From: Enhygromyxa salina
GTDB lineage: Bacteria > Myxococcota_A > Polyangia > Nannocystales > Nannocystaceae
Direction: 5' to 3'
Length of the DNA: 64,000 bases
Assembly: GCF_000737335.2 (NCBI RefSeq)
Contig: NZ_JMCC02000041.1
Span: 1-64,000 of the forward strand
Shown here: piece by piece, positions 44,001 to 53,518 of the stretch
Layout: every line of letters begins with the position of its first letter
Numbering within the stretch: position 1 is the stretch's first letter
The notes under the pieces: generated by a model
The model's database searches: none
Seen by the model: only the letters and a program-made list of their open reading frames with translations
Told to the model about the DNA's origin: nothing
Position numbers and translations under genes: made by a program

Positions 44001-46182
44001 GCTGCGCGCGGGGCTGGCCACGGGGAGCTTCGCCCTCGACGGACCCCTGGCCCGTCGCCTCGACGCGCGCTTCGAGCTGCCGATCCACGTCGCGCTGGGT
44101 CCCGAGCCAAGCTTCGAGCTCGACGCCGACGCCCGGATCGACGCAGAGATCCACGTCCACGAGGTCGAGCTCGACCGACTCGAGCCCCACATTGGCGCGC
44201 TCGCCCTGGCCGGACGCGCGGATCTCGATGTGCTGGTGCGGGGCACCCTCGCGGATCCCAAGCTCGAGCTCGCCGCGCGCTTGGCCGATCTGCAGCTGCA
44301 GGCCGAGCGCGTCGGGGATCTGACCTTGTTGGCCGTCGTCGATCACGAGCGCGCCCGGGTCGAGACCGACCTGGTCCGCCGCGGCGACCAGCTGATCACC
44401 GCCAAGCTCGAGGTCCCGTTGATCGTGGCGCTGACCAACCTCGACGACATCCGCGTGGGCTGGGATCAGCACGGCGACCACCGCGTGAGCGCCCGCGGCC
44501 GCGGGCTCGACCGCGAGTTGGTCACCGCGCTGCTCGGTCCCGGCGCGACCGAGAAAGACTTCAACGCCGCCCTGCGCTTCGACGTGGACGGCGGCGGCAC
44601 GCTCTCGCAGTTTGCGCTCACGGCCGCACTCGACGGCCAAGTCTCGACCACAAGCGAGCCATCGCTGGGCATCCACGGCGCGCTCGTGCTCGACGAACGC
44701 CACCAGGGTCTGGCCCTGGAGCTGCGCCCGAGCGTCGACGAGCGCCTGACGCTCAGCGCCGGCCTCGACGCCGACGTCGCCGCCCTCATGGCCGGGGATC
44801 AGGTGATCGGCGAGGTCCCCTTCACCCTCGACCTCGACGCGCCCGCGCTCGCGCTCGAGCTGTTTGGCCCGTTCGTGGCCCCGTCCCTTCACGATCCAAC
44901 CGGGACCCTCAGCGCCCAGCTCACGGGTCGCGGCGTCGTGGCCACGCCGCAGCTCTCGGGCACCGTCGAGCTCCACGACGCCGCCGTCACCGTGATCCCG
45001 CTGCGCCAGCGGCTTCAAGACATCGCCGTGGCGATCGACTTCGACAACCAGAGCGTCGATCTGCGCACGCTGTCGGTTGGCGCCGGGCGTGGCGAGGTCA
45101 CTGGCAGCGGTCGGGCCAGCCTCGACGCGGCGAACGCCGGGGTCCAGGCCAACCTCGAGATCCAGATCTCCGAGTTTCCGATCGTCCGGCCCGGGCTGCC
45201 GGCGATGACGATCGACAGTGACGTCGAGATCGACGTCGCGCTCACGCCGGCCAAGACCCGCGTCCTCGTCGCCCTCGCCCGCAGCGAGGTCAAGGTCGCG
45301 TCGGGCACCGGCGAGGCGCCCAAGTCGGTCCCCAGCACCGCCGACATCGTGTTCGTGTCCGCCGCCGACGCGCAGGCTTCCGCCCCGACCCAGACCGAGC
45401 CCGAGACCACCGTTGCGGCCGTGGGCTCCGAGCTCGACCTTCGCCTCGAGCTACGCGATCCGCTGCGGATCAGCGGCTCCGCGATCGACATGGCCTGGGG
45501 TGGTTCACTTGGCATCACGCGCCGCGCCGCGCTCGAGATCGACGGCCAGCTCGAGGCCCGCCGGGGTCGCCTGGAGCTGCTGGGGCATCGCTTCGAGCTC
45601 CGCCGCGGTCTGGTCAACCTGCCCACGGACGGCTCGCTCGACCCCTTCCTCGACATCATCGCCGAGACCACCACGACCGAGGCCGACGTCACCGTCACGA
45701 TCCGCGGCCGCGCCAGCGCGCCCGAGCTGCACTTCAGCTCGAGCCCGGCCTTGAGCGAGTACCAGATCCTGACCTTGCTGGTCACCGGCTCGACCGAGCT
45801 CGGGCAGGGCGAGGGCGAGGTCCAGGCCAAGGCCGCGTCGCTGCTCGCCGCCGTCAGCAGCCCGAAGCTGCAGGAAAAGCTGGACCGCTACCTTGGGATC
45901 GATCGCGCCAACATCGGGTTCGGCGACAGCATCGATCAGCCGATCCTGAGCGTTGGCAAGCGCGTGAGCCCGAAGGTCTGGGTCGAGACCACCTATCACC
46001 ACAACGCCCCCGACAACGAGAACACCGCCGAGGTTGGGGTCGAGTACGACTTTGCGCGACGCTGGTCACTCGAGACCTACTTTGGCGACGCCGCGGTCGG
46101 CGGGGTTGGGGTGTACTGGACCCACAGCTTTGGCGCGGTGCCGTGGCGCCCGCGACCGACCCCGCCCGAACCAGTCGATTGA
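41047..46182 (+). CDS. tamB: TamB-like translocation/assembly protein
   Basis: About 1711 residues from TTG 41047, which has GGAGAG about eight bases upstream and overlaps the tamA stop by four bases (TTGA). One membrane anchor lies near residues 38-60 (LIGLVALAILIVAW). A very long repetitive beta-rich middle follows, typical of AsmA/TamB bridge-like lipid transporters. The C-terminal DUF490 domain holds LLGHRFELRRGLVNLPTDGS, SEYQILTLLVTGS and SVGKRVSPKVWVETTYHHNA. Such proteins span the periplasm and move phospholipid to the outer membrane. It is longer than Escherichia coli TamB (~1260 residues). Confidence 0.92.
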   Translation: MSEADEPSPTPGELPDALPDAPPDTPPSKRRRWWRWLVRPIVGLIGLVALAILIVAWVPAASQGVARFALERWDAGIPGEVEWQGMSGSLGAGLELQGFELRDGDGRELVRASSVLLDLQMADLLRLEAGLERVQLHELEVWVDHDWGALAAPSEAPAEPSEGLGPNLPIRIRAALELTDTKIYLADQLLVSNELLTLQITGMQRSARAKLELVGTALPQQDLRVEGLTLALAWAEPEVTLEQLEIQTELGRLHTLESATANLAASTGEVGLQLEANVDSLADRLGLEQLRGLDEAVVRVHGELRDDPAAQAQLIVVAALGRGNTLALIAKASTPAPDARRVDLHLDATLAAAQLHPEQGPLALVLDAGLEQDAEGALAATLELRANDSRSGAALELDAGGDATSLSPPRGSAWLELRGPALEGKAAVASSDARALDASWSFVIPDLGAPLELLAPYLDQPQLAAVRGSLELTGSCASELGQDLATTRCPIALGVERVAGFDTQLGKATLTGAVSPFADPVAFDAQLGIESLRHAAVSLDQAQLTAAGTPERITVAGRGQGMRERFEIDASLSLAGPDKQIDLAKLMLVTSRGTAPVELTLARPTRITISPERIAVRDLQAYAVGGLIAAHGHVGLADQASDLHVELLGVDLARVDAVVPGPRLRGRINLEATLRGRLDHPSGWARLRADTLEIDDNRIGEVELAANLCGAAGLERTLAAELASVGQCTSPGELLARLRVAGPLAKTVELDARVPLRFGEQVGLRPGRPLAARLLVREFNLLEIGGMMPPTPSWWRQIPPDASAPPGDPRLIPTGLVDVELTLSGTSTRPRAQLIASARDITIDRTKLGTVVIGSSLGDAGLLLDLDAELPMAKLGLDLEIPVWLNLTRPGLKWKREAEHAVTVSLVDLDLDALEQTLGPKLPALASALAQADLGGRVSASIQGRGPATGPTKATQEVPWLVASVNASELTHAEDPLGDASVGVELRAGLATGSFALDGPLARRLDARFELPIHVALGPEPSFELDADARIDAEIHVHEVELDRLEPHIGALALAGRADLDVLVRGTLADPKLELAARLADLQLQAERVGDLTLLAVVDHERARVETDLVRRGDQLITAKLEVPLIVALTNLDDIRVGWDQHGDHRVSARGRGLDRELVTALLGPGATEKDFNAALRFDVDGGGTLSQFALTAALDGQVSTTSEPSLGIHGALVLDERHQGLALELRPSVDERLTLSAGLDADVAALMAGDQVIGEVPFTLDLDAPALALELFGPFVAPSLHDPTGTLSAQLTGRGVVATPQLSGTVELHDAAVTVIPLRQRLQDIAVAIDFDNQSVDLRTLSVGAGRGEVTGSGRASLDAANAGVQANLEIQISEFPIVRPGLPAMTIDSDVEIDVALTPAKTRVLVALARSEVKVASGTGEAPKSVPSTADIVFVSAADAQASAPTQTEPETTVAAVGSELDLRLELRDPLRISGSAIDMAWGGSLGITRRAALEIDGQLEARRGRLELLGHRFELRRGLVNLPTDGSLDPFLDIIAETTTTEADVTVTIRGRASAPELHFSSSPALSEYQILTLLVTGSTELGQGEGEVQAKAASLLAAVSSPKLQEKLDRYLGIDRANIGFGDSIDQPILSVGKRVSPKVWVETTYHHNAPDNENTAEVGVEYDFARRWSLETYFGDAAVGGVGVYWTHSFGAVPWRPRPTPPEPVD

Positions 46183-46247
46183 GGGAGCCCGCGAGCAAGT
46201 CGCCCGGCTGGATTTACAAGCCAACGATTAGGAGTATAGTCGCGCCA

Positions 46248-46691
46248 GTGTTGGATCGTAGTCCGACTTTTGGGCACGCGGCCCGAGCAACGCTCGGCCT
46301 GCTGTGGCTCACTGTCGGGTTGGTCCTCGCCACATTGCTGTGCCTCGCCGCGCCCCCCGAGGCGTTTTCTGCGCTGATCGCCAGCGCGGCCTCGGCAAGC
46401 GACGACGTCCAGACCGCGCCGCAGTTCGAAGCGCTCGACGACCGGCAAGATGCGCATTGGCGGCACCGCGACGCCAGCCCAAGCTCGGCGAAGGACATCG
46501 TCGCCGTCGAGAGCGAGAGCGAGAACGAGAACGAAGACGCCAGCTCCAGCTTCAGGGTTCTGCCCTCGAGCTTCAAGCTGCAGTCCGCAGCCTCGATCCG
46601 ACGGCATGCGCGGCACGAGCAGCACCGGTCGGCCGACATCGCCCGACTGCTGGTCTCGACCGGCCTCGGTCGTGGTCCACCGCTGGCCTAG
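46248..46691 (+). CDS. Small secreted or membrane protein of unknown function
   Basis: About 147 residues from GTG 46248. A hydrophobic segment (LGLLWLTVGLVLATLLCLAA, about residues 16-35) is followed by a Ser/Glu/Asp-rich hydrophilic region and an Arg/His-rich tail. It lies between tamB and the efflux operon, in the orientation of both. Its position before an outer-membrane efflux gene recalls small leader genes of metal-efflux operons, but no metal-binding motif is clear. The start is uncertain (GGAG is 15 bases upstream). Confidence 0.5.
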   Translation: MLDRSPTFGHAARATLGLLWLTVGLVLATLLCLAAPPEAFSALIASAASASDDVQTAPQFEALDDRQDAHWRHRDASPSSAKDIVAVESESENENEDASSSFRVLPSSFKLQSAASIRRHARHEQHRSADIARLLVSTGLGRGPPLA

Positions 46692-46920
46692 CAGCTCGCG
46701 CCGCCTCGCTTGGCCTGTTCGCCGAGCGCTTCGTCGCCAAAACTCGCGTTGTAGGCACCGCTGCTGAGCGCTGCATTGGGTGTCGGATGACCACATTCGT
46801 CCGAACCGGTGCCGTGCTCCGGTAGCGACGATCTCGCGCGGCCATGCCCCGGGGTGGGGCAGGTCGGCGCGTGTGCATCCACCTCACGCTCCGCGCAGGC
46901 GGACCTGATCGCATGAATTG

Positions 46921-48390
46921 ATGAAAGACATGAATCGACCTCCGTCCCGGACACGGACCGCGATCGCCGTCGCCGCGATCGCCACGGCGCTGCTCACGGG
47001 TGGCTGCGCCCGGCTGCTCGGCGACAACGTGGCGCGCGAGGCCAAGCGCGACGTGCCCGAAAACTGGAACTCGAGCGGCGTCAACGAGGTCACCACGGGA
47101 GCCAGCTCCGCGGCCCAGCAGCAGTGGGACGCGCTGTTCGACGCGCCCCAGCTCCGCGCGCTGATCGACGAGGCGGTCGCCAACAACCAGGAGCTCAACA
47201 TCCGGCTGCAGGAGATCATCATCGCCCAGACCGAGGTTGGTGCGCGCCGCGGCGAGTACCTTCCCCGGCTCGACGGCGTCGTGGGCGGCGGCGTCGAGAA
47301 GGTCGGCAGCTTCTCCAGCCAGGGCGCGTCCGACGAAGACCACGGCGTGGCCGAGAACCTGCCCAACCTCCACTTTGGCGTCGTGGCCTCGTGGGAGATC
47401 GACGCCTGGGGCAAGCTGCGCAGCGCCAAGAAGTCCGCCGACAAGCGCTACCTGGCCAGCATCGAGGCCCGCAATTTCGTCCTGACCCAGATCATCGCCG
47501 AGATCGCGGACTCCTACTACGAGCTGCTCGCGCTCGACAACCAGCTCGAGCTCCTCGACCGCTACCTCGGGCTCATGCAGAGCGCGGTCGAGATCGCCAA
47601 GGTCAAGAAGCAGGCCGCGCGCGCGACCGAGCTCGAGGTCCAGCGCTTCGAGGCCGAGGTCCTCGAGATCCAGCGCCGGCGCTACGCGATCTTGCAGCAG
47701 CAGATCGAGGCCGAGAACCGGATCAACTTCCTCGTCGGTCGCTTCCCCCAGCCCATCGCCCGCGACGCGTCGAAGTTCCAGCAGACCGAGCCGCCCGCGG
47801 TCAACGTTGGGCTCCCGGCCGAGCTGCTCGACAACCGACCCGACGTGCGCCAGGCCAGCCTGTTGCTCGAGGCCGCCAAGCTCGACGTCAAGTCGGCCAA
47901 GGCGCGCTTCTTCCCCTCGCTGAGCATCGACGCGGAGCTCGGCTACGACGCCTTCAACGCCAGCCACCTGGTCGACACGCCGGCCTCGCTGGCCTACGGC
48001 ATCGCCGGCAACCTGGTCACGCCGCTGCTCAACTTCGCCGGGATCAAGGCCGACTACCAGGCCGCCAACGCCCGCCAGATCCAGGCTGTCTACGAGTTCG
48101 AGCGGACCTTGCTGCAGGCCTATATCGAGGTCGTCACCTACCTCGCGCTGATCGACAACCTTGGCAATCAGTTCGAGCGTGTGCGCGAGCAGGTCGAGAA
48201 GCTCGAGCAGGCGATCGAGACCTCCAACATTTTGTATCGCTCGGCCCACGCCGACTACCTGGAGGTCCTCTTGACCCGCCGCGACGCCCTTGGCGCGGAG
48301 CTCGAGCGGATCGAGATCCGTCTGGCTCAGATGCAGGCCTACGTTGGGATCTACCGGGCGCTCGGAGGCGGCTGGCGGACGGCCGAGTAG
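46921..48390 (+). CDS. NodT/OprM-type outer membrane efflux lipoprotein
   Basis: About 489 residues from ATG 46921 (ATG 46930 is also possible). The signal peptide ends in lipobox TGGC. TolC-like long helices follow, with conserved segments LIDEAVANNQELNIRLQEI, NLHFGVVASWEIDAWGKLRS, ELLDNRPDVRQASLLLEAAK, and GNLVTPLLNFAGIKADYQAA. It forms the outer-membrane duct of a tripartite exporter. The membrane-fusion and RND genes follow on the same strand, completing the system. Confidence 0.92.
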   Translation: MKDMNRPPSRTRTAIAVAAIATALLTGGCARLLGDNVAREAKRDVPENWNSSGVNEVTTGASSAAQQQWDALFDAPQLRALIDEAVANNQELNIRLQEIIIAQTEVGARRGEYLPRLDGVVGGGVEKVGSFSSQGASDEDHGVAENLPNLHFGVVASWEIDAWGKLRSAKKSADKRYLASIEARNFVLTQIIAEIADSYYELLALDNQLELLDRYLGLMQSAVEIAKVKKQAARATELEVQRFEAEVLEIQRRRYAILQQQIEAENRINFLVGRFPQPIARDASKFQQTEPPAVNVGLPAELLDNRPDVRQASLLLEAAKLDVKSAKARFFPSLSIDAELGYDAFNASHLVDTPASLAYGIAGNLVTPLLNFAGIKADYQAANARQIQAVYEFERTLLQAYIEVVTYLALIDNLGNQFERVREQVEKLEQAIETSNILYRSAHADYLEVLLTRRDALGAELERIEIRLAQMQAYVGIYRALGGGWRTAE

Positions 48391-48494
48391 GTCTATTTGG
48401 CGATCATGTTCACACCAATCCACACGTCACAGAGCACCCCACACATGCAGCCCTCACTGCTCCACTCACCGGTCGCCCTGCGGGTACACACACC

Positions 48495-49628
48495 ATGAAG
48501 TCTTCAATATTACATGCCAGCGTCGTCGCCTGGCTCTGCCTCGCCCCGCTCGCGTGCTCGCTGTCCGCCGAGGGCCACGAAGAGGAGCACGAGGTCCAGC
48601 GCAAGGTCGTGTTGACCAGTCCAATGACTAGGGACGTCGTCAACACCCAGCAGTACGTCTGCCAGATCCACTCGCGACGGCACATCGAGCTGCGCGCGCT
48701 CGAGCGCGGCTACCTCGAAGAGATCCAGGTCCAGGAGGGCCAGGCCGTCAAGCAAGGCGAGCTGCTGTTCAAGCTGCTGCCGGTCGTCTACAAGGCCCAG
48801 CTCCACGCCGACCAGGCCGAGCTGCTGCAGGCCGACATCGAGCTGCGCAACACCAAGAAGCTGTTCGAGCGCGACGTCGTGTCGGATCAGGAGCTGGCCC
48901 TGGCCCAGGCCAAGCGCGCCGGGGCCAAGGCCAAGGTCGAGCTGGCCGCGGCCGAGCTCGCGTTCACCGAGATCAGGGCCCCGTTCGACGGCATCATCGA
49001 TCGCCAGTACGAGCAGCAGGGCAGCCTGATGGAGGAGGGCGACATCCTCACGACGGTGTCCGACAACGACGTGATGTGGGTCTACTTCAACGTCCCCGAG
49101 GCCAACTACCTCGAGCTCGAGTCGATCCCCGGCGCGACCGACCCGGCCCACCCCCAGCTGTTGAAATTCCCGGACACACAGATCGAGCTGCAGCTCGCCA
49201 ACGGCAAGATCTTCGAGCACGCCGCCGGCGACTCGGTGACCGTCGAGTCCGAGTTCGACAACGAGACCGGCAATATCCTGTTCCGCGCCGACTTTCCCAA
49301 CCCCAACGGCCTGCTCCGCCACGGCCAGACCGGGACCTTGCTGATCCACGAGACGCTCGAGAACGCGATCGTGATCCCGCAGCGGGCGACCTTCGAGATC
49401 CTCGACAAGCAGTACGTCTACGTCGTCGGGGACGACGGCGCCGTGCACCAGCGCGAGGTCGAGATCTCGCACGCGATGGATGACATCTTCATTATCGCGA
49501 GCGGGCTCGCGGTCACAGACAAGATCGTCCTTGATGGTGTTCGCCAGGTCCACGACGGCGACCACCCCGAGACCGAATTCCGGGCGCCGCAAGAGGTGCT
49601 CGCCCACCAGAAATACCACGCTCAATAG
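48495..49628 (+). CDS. RND efflux membrane fusion lipoprotein
   Basis: The 377-residue product has a signal peptide with lipobox LAC. A helical hairpin is flanked by lipoyl halves (GYLEEIQVQEGQAVKQGELL, ELAFTEIRAPFDGIIDR). Beta-barrel and membrane-proximal domains follow (DGAVHQREVEISHAMDDIF). It bridges the RND pump and the outer-membrane channel. ATG 48495 was chosen as the first start leading to the signal peptide; the open frame upstream overlaps the outer-membrane gene and is not coding. The pump gene follows after 17 bases. Confidence 0.92.
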   Translation: MKSSILHASVVAWLCLAPLACSLSAEGHEEEHEVQRKVVLTSPMTRDVVNTQQYVCQIHSRRHIELRALERGYLEEIQVQEGQAVKQGELLFKLLPVVYKAQLHADQAELLQADIELRNTKKLFERDVVSDQELALAQAKRAGAKAKVELAAAELAFTEIRAPFDGIIDRQYEQQGSLMEEGDILTTVSDNDVMWVYFNVPEANYLELESIPGATDPAHPQLLKFPDTQIELQLANGKIFEHAAGDSVTVESEFDNETGNILFRADFPNPNGLLRHGQTGTLLIHETLENAIVIPQRATFEILDKQYVYVVGDDGAVHQREVEISHAMDDIFIIASGLAVTDKIVLDGVRQVHDGDHPETEFRAPQEVLAHQKYHAQ

Positions 49629-49645
49629 CGACTGCACGGATCGCC

Positions 49646-52600
49646 ATGTTCAAGAAGATTCTCAAGCGGCCCGCTTTCGCCCTCGTCACCTCGATCATGC
49701 TCCTGTTCTTGGGAGTTCTGGGGATCGCCAGGCTCCCGATCGCGCAGTTCCCCGACGTCGCGCCGCCAACGGTCTACGTCTCGATTGCGTACCCGGGGGC
49801 CAGCGCCAACGTGCTGATCGACTCGGTCATCATCCCGCTCGAGCAGTCGATCAACGGGGTCCCGAACATGCGCTACATGGTCTCCGACGCGACCAGCGCT
49901 GGCGAGGCGACGATCCGCGTGTACTTCGAGCCCGGCACCGATCCGAACATCAACGTCGTCAACGTGCAAAACCGGGTCAACATCATGTCGAGCCGATTAC
50001 CCGAGCTCGTGGTCCGCGAAGGCATCTTGGTCAGCCAGGTCGTGCCGAGCATGTTGATGTACTTGAACCTGTACAGCACCGACCCGAACACCGACCAAAA
50101 GGACCTCTTCAACTACGCGAACATCTACATCATGCCCGTGCTCAAGCGCATTCAGGGCATGGGGATCCCGACCAACCTCGGCAACCGCAGCTTCGCCATG
50201 CGGATCTGGCTCAACCCCGAGCGGATGCGCGCCTACAACGTCTCGGTCGAGGACGTGATGGAGGCGCTCGCCGAGCAGAGCATCATTGGCTCGCCCGGCC
50301 GGCTTGGCCAGGCCACGGGCATGACCTCGCAGAGCAAGGAGTACGTGCTGACCTATGTCGGCCGCTACAACCGGGCCGAGCAGTACGAGAACATCATCCT
50401 CGCGGCCAAGCCAAATGGCGAGATTTTACGGCTAAAGGACGTCTGCGTGCCGCCCGAGCATCACACCCCGACGTGGGCGCCGACCGAGGGCGAGGGCGAG
50501 GGCGAGGGCGAGGGCGAGGCGCCGCCCGAGGGCGGGGCCAAGCGTGAGCACGCTGGCATCGAGCTCGGCTCGGAGTTCTTCGACATCTACACCGACGTCG
50601 ACGGCCACCCGGCGGCGTCGGTCGTGCTCAAGCAATCGCCGGGCTCCAACGCGGCCGAGGTCATCGACGAGGTCAAGGCCACGCTCGAGGAGCTCGAGAA
50701 GTCGTTCCCGCCCGGGATGGACTACGAGATCGCCTATGACGTGTCGAGGTTCGTCGACGCCTCGATCGAGAAGGTGCTCCACACCCTGCTCGAGGCGTTC
50801 ATCTTGGTCTCGCTGGTCGTCTACATGTTCCTCGGCGACTTTCGCTCGACGCTGATCCCGACCCTGGCCGTGCCGGTCTCGCTGGTCGGGACCTTCTTCG
50901 TCCTCGACCTGATGGGCTTCTCGATCAACCTGATCACGCTATTCGCGATGGTCTTGGCGATCGGTATCGTCGTCGATAACGCGATCGTCGTCGTCGAGGC
51001 GGTCCACGCCAAGATGGCCGAGACGCACCTGTCTCCCTACCGCGCGACCAAAGAGGTGCTCCACGAGATCAGCGGCGCGATCATTGCGATCACGCTGGTC
51101 ATGACCGCGGTGTTCGTCCCGGTCACCTTCATCCCCGGGCCGGTCGGCGTGTTCTACCGCCAGTTCGGGGTCACGATGGCCACGGCGATCGTGCTGTCAG
51201 GCGTCGTGGCGCTGACCCTGACGCCGGTGTTGTGCGCGATGATCCTTCAGCCCCACGAGGCCGACCACGCTGACGCCGGCCACGACAAAAAGCCGCGCGA
51301 CCTCCGAACCACGCTGACCTACGTGTTGGTGGGTGTGCCGGCCCTGGCCGGGCTCGGCTACCTCGCCTACACCCTGTGGGGGCCGCCCGGCTTGTTGATC
51401 ATGCTGGTGCCCTTCGTTCAGCGCCCGTTCAGCCGGGGCGTCGACTGGGTCACCAACCTCTACACGGGCATCTTGCGCCCGATCGTCACCCGCCGCGCGC
51501 TGACCCTGGCCGTGGTCGCGGCCTTCGCCGCCGGCATCGTCGTGACCAACGCCAAGATGGCCAGCGGGTTCATCCCCGGCGAGGACCAGGGCATCATCTA
51601 CGCGGTCCTTCAGACGCCGCCCGGCTCCACGCTGGAGTACACAAACGCCAAGTCACAAGAGCTAGAAAAGATCGCCAAGCAGGTCGAGGGCGTGGCGTCC
51701 GTGACCTCCGTCGCCGGCTACGAGATCTTGACCGAGGGCCGCGGCTCGAACGCGGGCACGGCGATCATCAACCTCGAGGACTGGTCCGCGCGCGAGAACA
51801 CGGCGCGCGACATCATCGAAGAGCTCGAAGAGCGGGCCGGGGAGATCACCGACGTCAAGCTCGAGTTCTTCGAGCCGCCCGCGATCCCTGGGTTTGGCGC
51901 GGCCGGTGGCTTCTCGGTCCGCGTGCTCGACAAGACCCAGTCGAGCGTGGCCGACTACCAGCGGCTCGGCGAAGTGAACGACAAATTCATGGCCGCGCTG
52001 GCCGAGCGGCCCGAGGTCCAGAAGCTGTTTACCTTCTACGCCTCGGACTACCCGCAATACGAGATCATCATCAACAACGACATCGCCATGCAAAAGGGCG
52101 TGTCGATCGACAAGGCGCTCGAGAACATCAACATTCTCGTTGGCAGCACCTACGAGCAGGGCTTCATCCTGTTCAACCAGTTTTACAAGGTCTACGTCCA
52201 AGCCTGGCCGGAGTTCAGGCGCATGCCCGAGGACCTCGACGATCTGTTCGTCAAGAACGACGCCGGCGAGATGGTCCCCTACTCCGCGTTCATGTCGATC
52301 AAGAAGCAGCAGGGCCTCAACGAGATCACCCGCTACAATCTCTACCCCTCGGCCGCGATCCAGGGGGTCCCGGGCGAGGGCTACTCGAGCGGCGAGGCGC
52401 TGCAGGCGATCCAGGAGGTCGCGGCCGAGACCTTGCCGCAGGGCTACGACATCGGCTGGGAGGGGCTGTCGTGGGACGAGTCGCGCAAGGGCAACGAGTC
52501 GGTGTACATCTTCCTCGTCGTCATTGCTTTCGTCTACTTGATCCTGGTTGGGCAGTACGAGAGCTTTCTGATCCCGCTGGCGGTGATCTTGTCGCTGCCG

Positions 52601-53206
52601 ATCGGGGTGTTTGGCTCGTTCTTCCTGCTCCAGCTGGTCGGGCTGGCCAACGACGTCTGGGCCCAGCTCGGCATGATCATGCTCGTTGGCCTGCTGGGTA
52701 AGAACGCGATCCTGATTGTCGAGTTTGCGGTGCAGCGGCGGGCGGAGGGTCTTTCGCTCAAAGACGCGGCGATCGAGGGTGGCAAGCTGCGGTTTAGGCC
52801 GATCCAGATGACCTCGTTCGCGTTCATCGCGGGGCTGATTCCGCTTGCGATTGCGACTGGTGCTGGCGCGATCGGCAACCGCACGATCGGCACGACCGGG
52901 GTCGGCGGTATGCTGCTTGGGACCGTGGTCGGTGTGGTTGTGATCCCCGGGCTCTACTATCTGTTCGGCCGCCTCTCCGATGGTCGCAAGCTGCTGCCGG
53001 ACGAGACGGCCAAGCCGCTCAGCGAGGAACTCGAGGCTGAGCAGCCGGAGGCGCCGGAGCCAGAGCCGAAGCCAGAGCCGAGCGCCGCCGCGACGGACGA
53101 GCCCTCAGACGACCCCGAGGACCCAGGCGCCCAGGTCGAGATCACGGCAGAGCCGGCGGCCGAGTCCCCTGGTCCCGCCAGCGAGGACCCGGACGACAAG
53201 TCCTGA
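49646..53206 (+). CDS. HAE1-family RND efflux permease
   Basis: The 1186-residue product has the full AcrB-like layout: N-terminal helix, two large periplasmic loops and 12 membrane helices. The motif in helix 4 reads GIVVDNAIVVVEAV, with Asn445 where AcrB-type pumps have the second Asp. Helix 10 has LVGLLGKNAILIVEF with the conserved Lys. A Glu-Gly repeat (about residues 279-295) is inserted in the first periplasmic loop, another small loop insertion follows helix 6, and the C-terminus has an acidic Pro-rich tail of ~65 residues. It probably exports hydrophobic or amphiphilic compounds using the proton gradient. Confidence 0.92.
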   Translation: MFKKILKRPAFALVTSIMLLFLGVLGIARLPIAQFPDVAPPTVYVSIAYPGASANVLIDSVIIPLEQSINGVPNMRYMVSDATSAGEATIRVYFEPGTDPNINVVNVQNRVNIMSSRLPELVVREGILVSQVVPSMLMYLNLYSTDPNTDQKDLFNYANIYIMPVLKRIQGMGIPTNLGNRSFAMRIWLNPERMRAYNVSVEDVMEALAEQSIIGSPGRLGQATGMTSQSKEYVLTYVGRYNRAEQYENIILAAKPNGEILRLKDVCVPPEHHTPTWAPTEGEGEGEGEGEAPPEGGAKREHAGIELGSEFFDIYTDVDGHPAASVVLKQSPGSNAAEVIDEVKATLEELEKSFPPGMDYEIAYDVSRFVDASIEKVLHTLLEAFILVSLVVYMFLGDFRSTLIPTLAVPVSLVGTFFVLDLMGFSINLITLFAMVLAIGIVVDNAIVVVEAVHAKMAETHLSPYRATKEVLHEISGAIIAITLVMTAVFVPVTFIPGPVGVFYRQFGVTMATAIVLSGVVALTLTPVLCAMILQPHEADHADAGHDKKPRDLRTTLTYVLVGVPALAGLGYLAYTLWGPPGLLIMLVPFVQRPFSRGVDWVTNLYTGILRPIVTRRALTLAVVAAFAAGIVVTNAKMASGFIPGEDQGIIYAVLQTPPGSTLEYTNAKSQELEKIAKQVEGVASVTSVAGYEILTEGRGSNAGTAIINLEDWSARENTARDIIEELEERAGEITDVKLEFFEPPAIPGFGAAGGFSVRVLDKTQSSVADYQRLGEVNDKFMAALAERPEVQKLFTFYASDYPQYEIIINNDIAMQKGVSIDKALENINILVGSTYEQGFILFNQFYKVYVQAWPEFRRMPEDLDDLFVKNDAGEMVPYSAFMSIKKQQGLNEITRYNLYPSAAIQGVPGEGYSSGEALQAIQEVAAETLPQGYDIGWEGLSWDESRKGNESVYIFLVVIAFVYLILVGQYESFLIPLAVILSLPIGVFGSFFLLQLVGLANDVWAQLGMIMLVGLLGKNAILIVEFAVQRRAEGLSLKDAAIEGGKLRFRPIQMTSFAFIAGLIPLAIATGAGAIGNRTIGTTGVGGMLLGTVVGVVVIPGLYYLFGRLSDGRKLLPDETAKPLSEELEAEQPEAPEPEPKPEPSAAATDEPSDDPEDPGAQVEITAEPAAESPGPASEDPDDKS

Positions 53207-53213
53207 ATCAACC

Positions 53214-53387
53214 GTGGAGTTGCTCGCTGACGACCGCGGTGCGGAGGCCCTGCCGATGCTCGAGAGCCTCGCCAAGCAAGCCCCGACCCACGCGGCGATC
53301 CAGGAGGGCTTTGCGATCGCCCTCGAACGCGCAGGTCCTCGGGTCGAGCCGGCTAGTGCCGCGCTCATCCGCGCTCGGATCGACTGA
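53214..53387 (+). CDS. Possible 57-residue TPR-like peptide
   Basis: A GTG-started frame eight bases after the RND stop encodes 57 residues with a helix-turn-helix character (EALPMLESLAKQAPTHAAIQ). No ribosome-binding site is evident and no family is assigned. It may be a remnant of a tetratricopeptide gene or chance. Confidence 0.35.
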   Translation: MELLADDRGAEALPMLESLAKQAPTHAAIQEGFAIALERAGPRVEPASAALIRARID

Positions 53388-53518
53388 GCCTCGGAGCCCA
53401 ACCGATCGAGATCAGCGCGGGGCGCAGCTTGGCGAGCGCCGGCTCGCCCAACAAACAGCGCGCTTTGGCGGCCAAGACCGCTTGCGGGCCGCGACCCGTC
53501 CAGCGAGCATCCGCGAAC

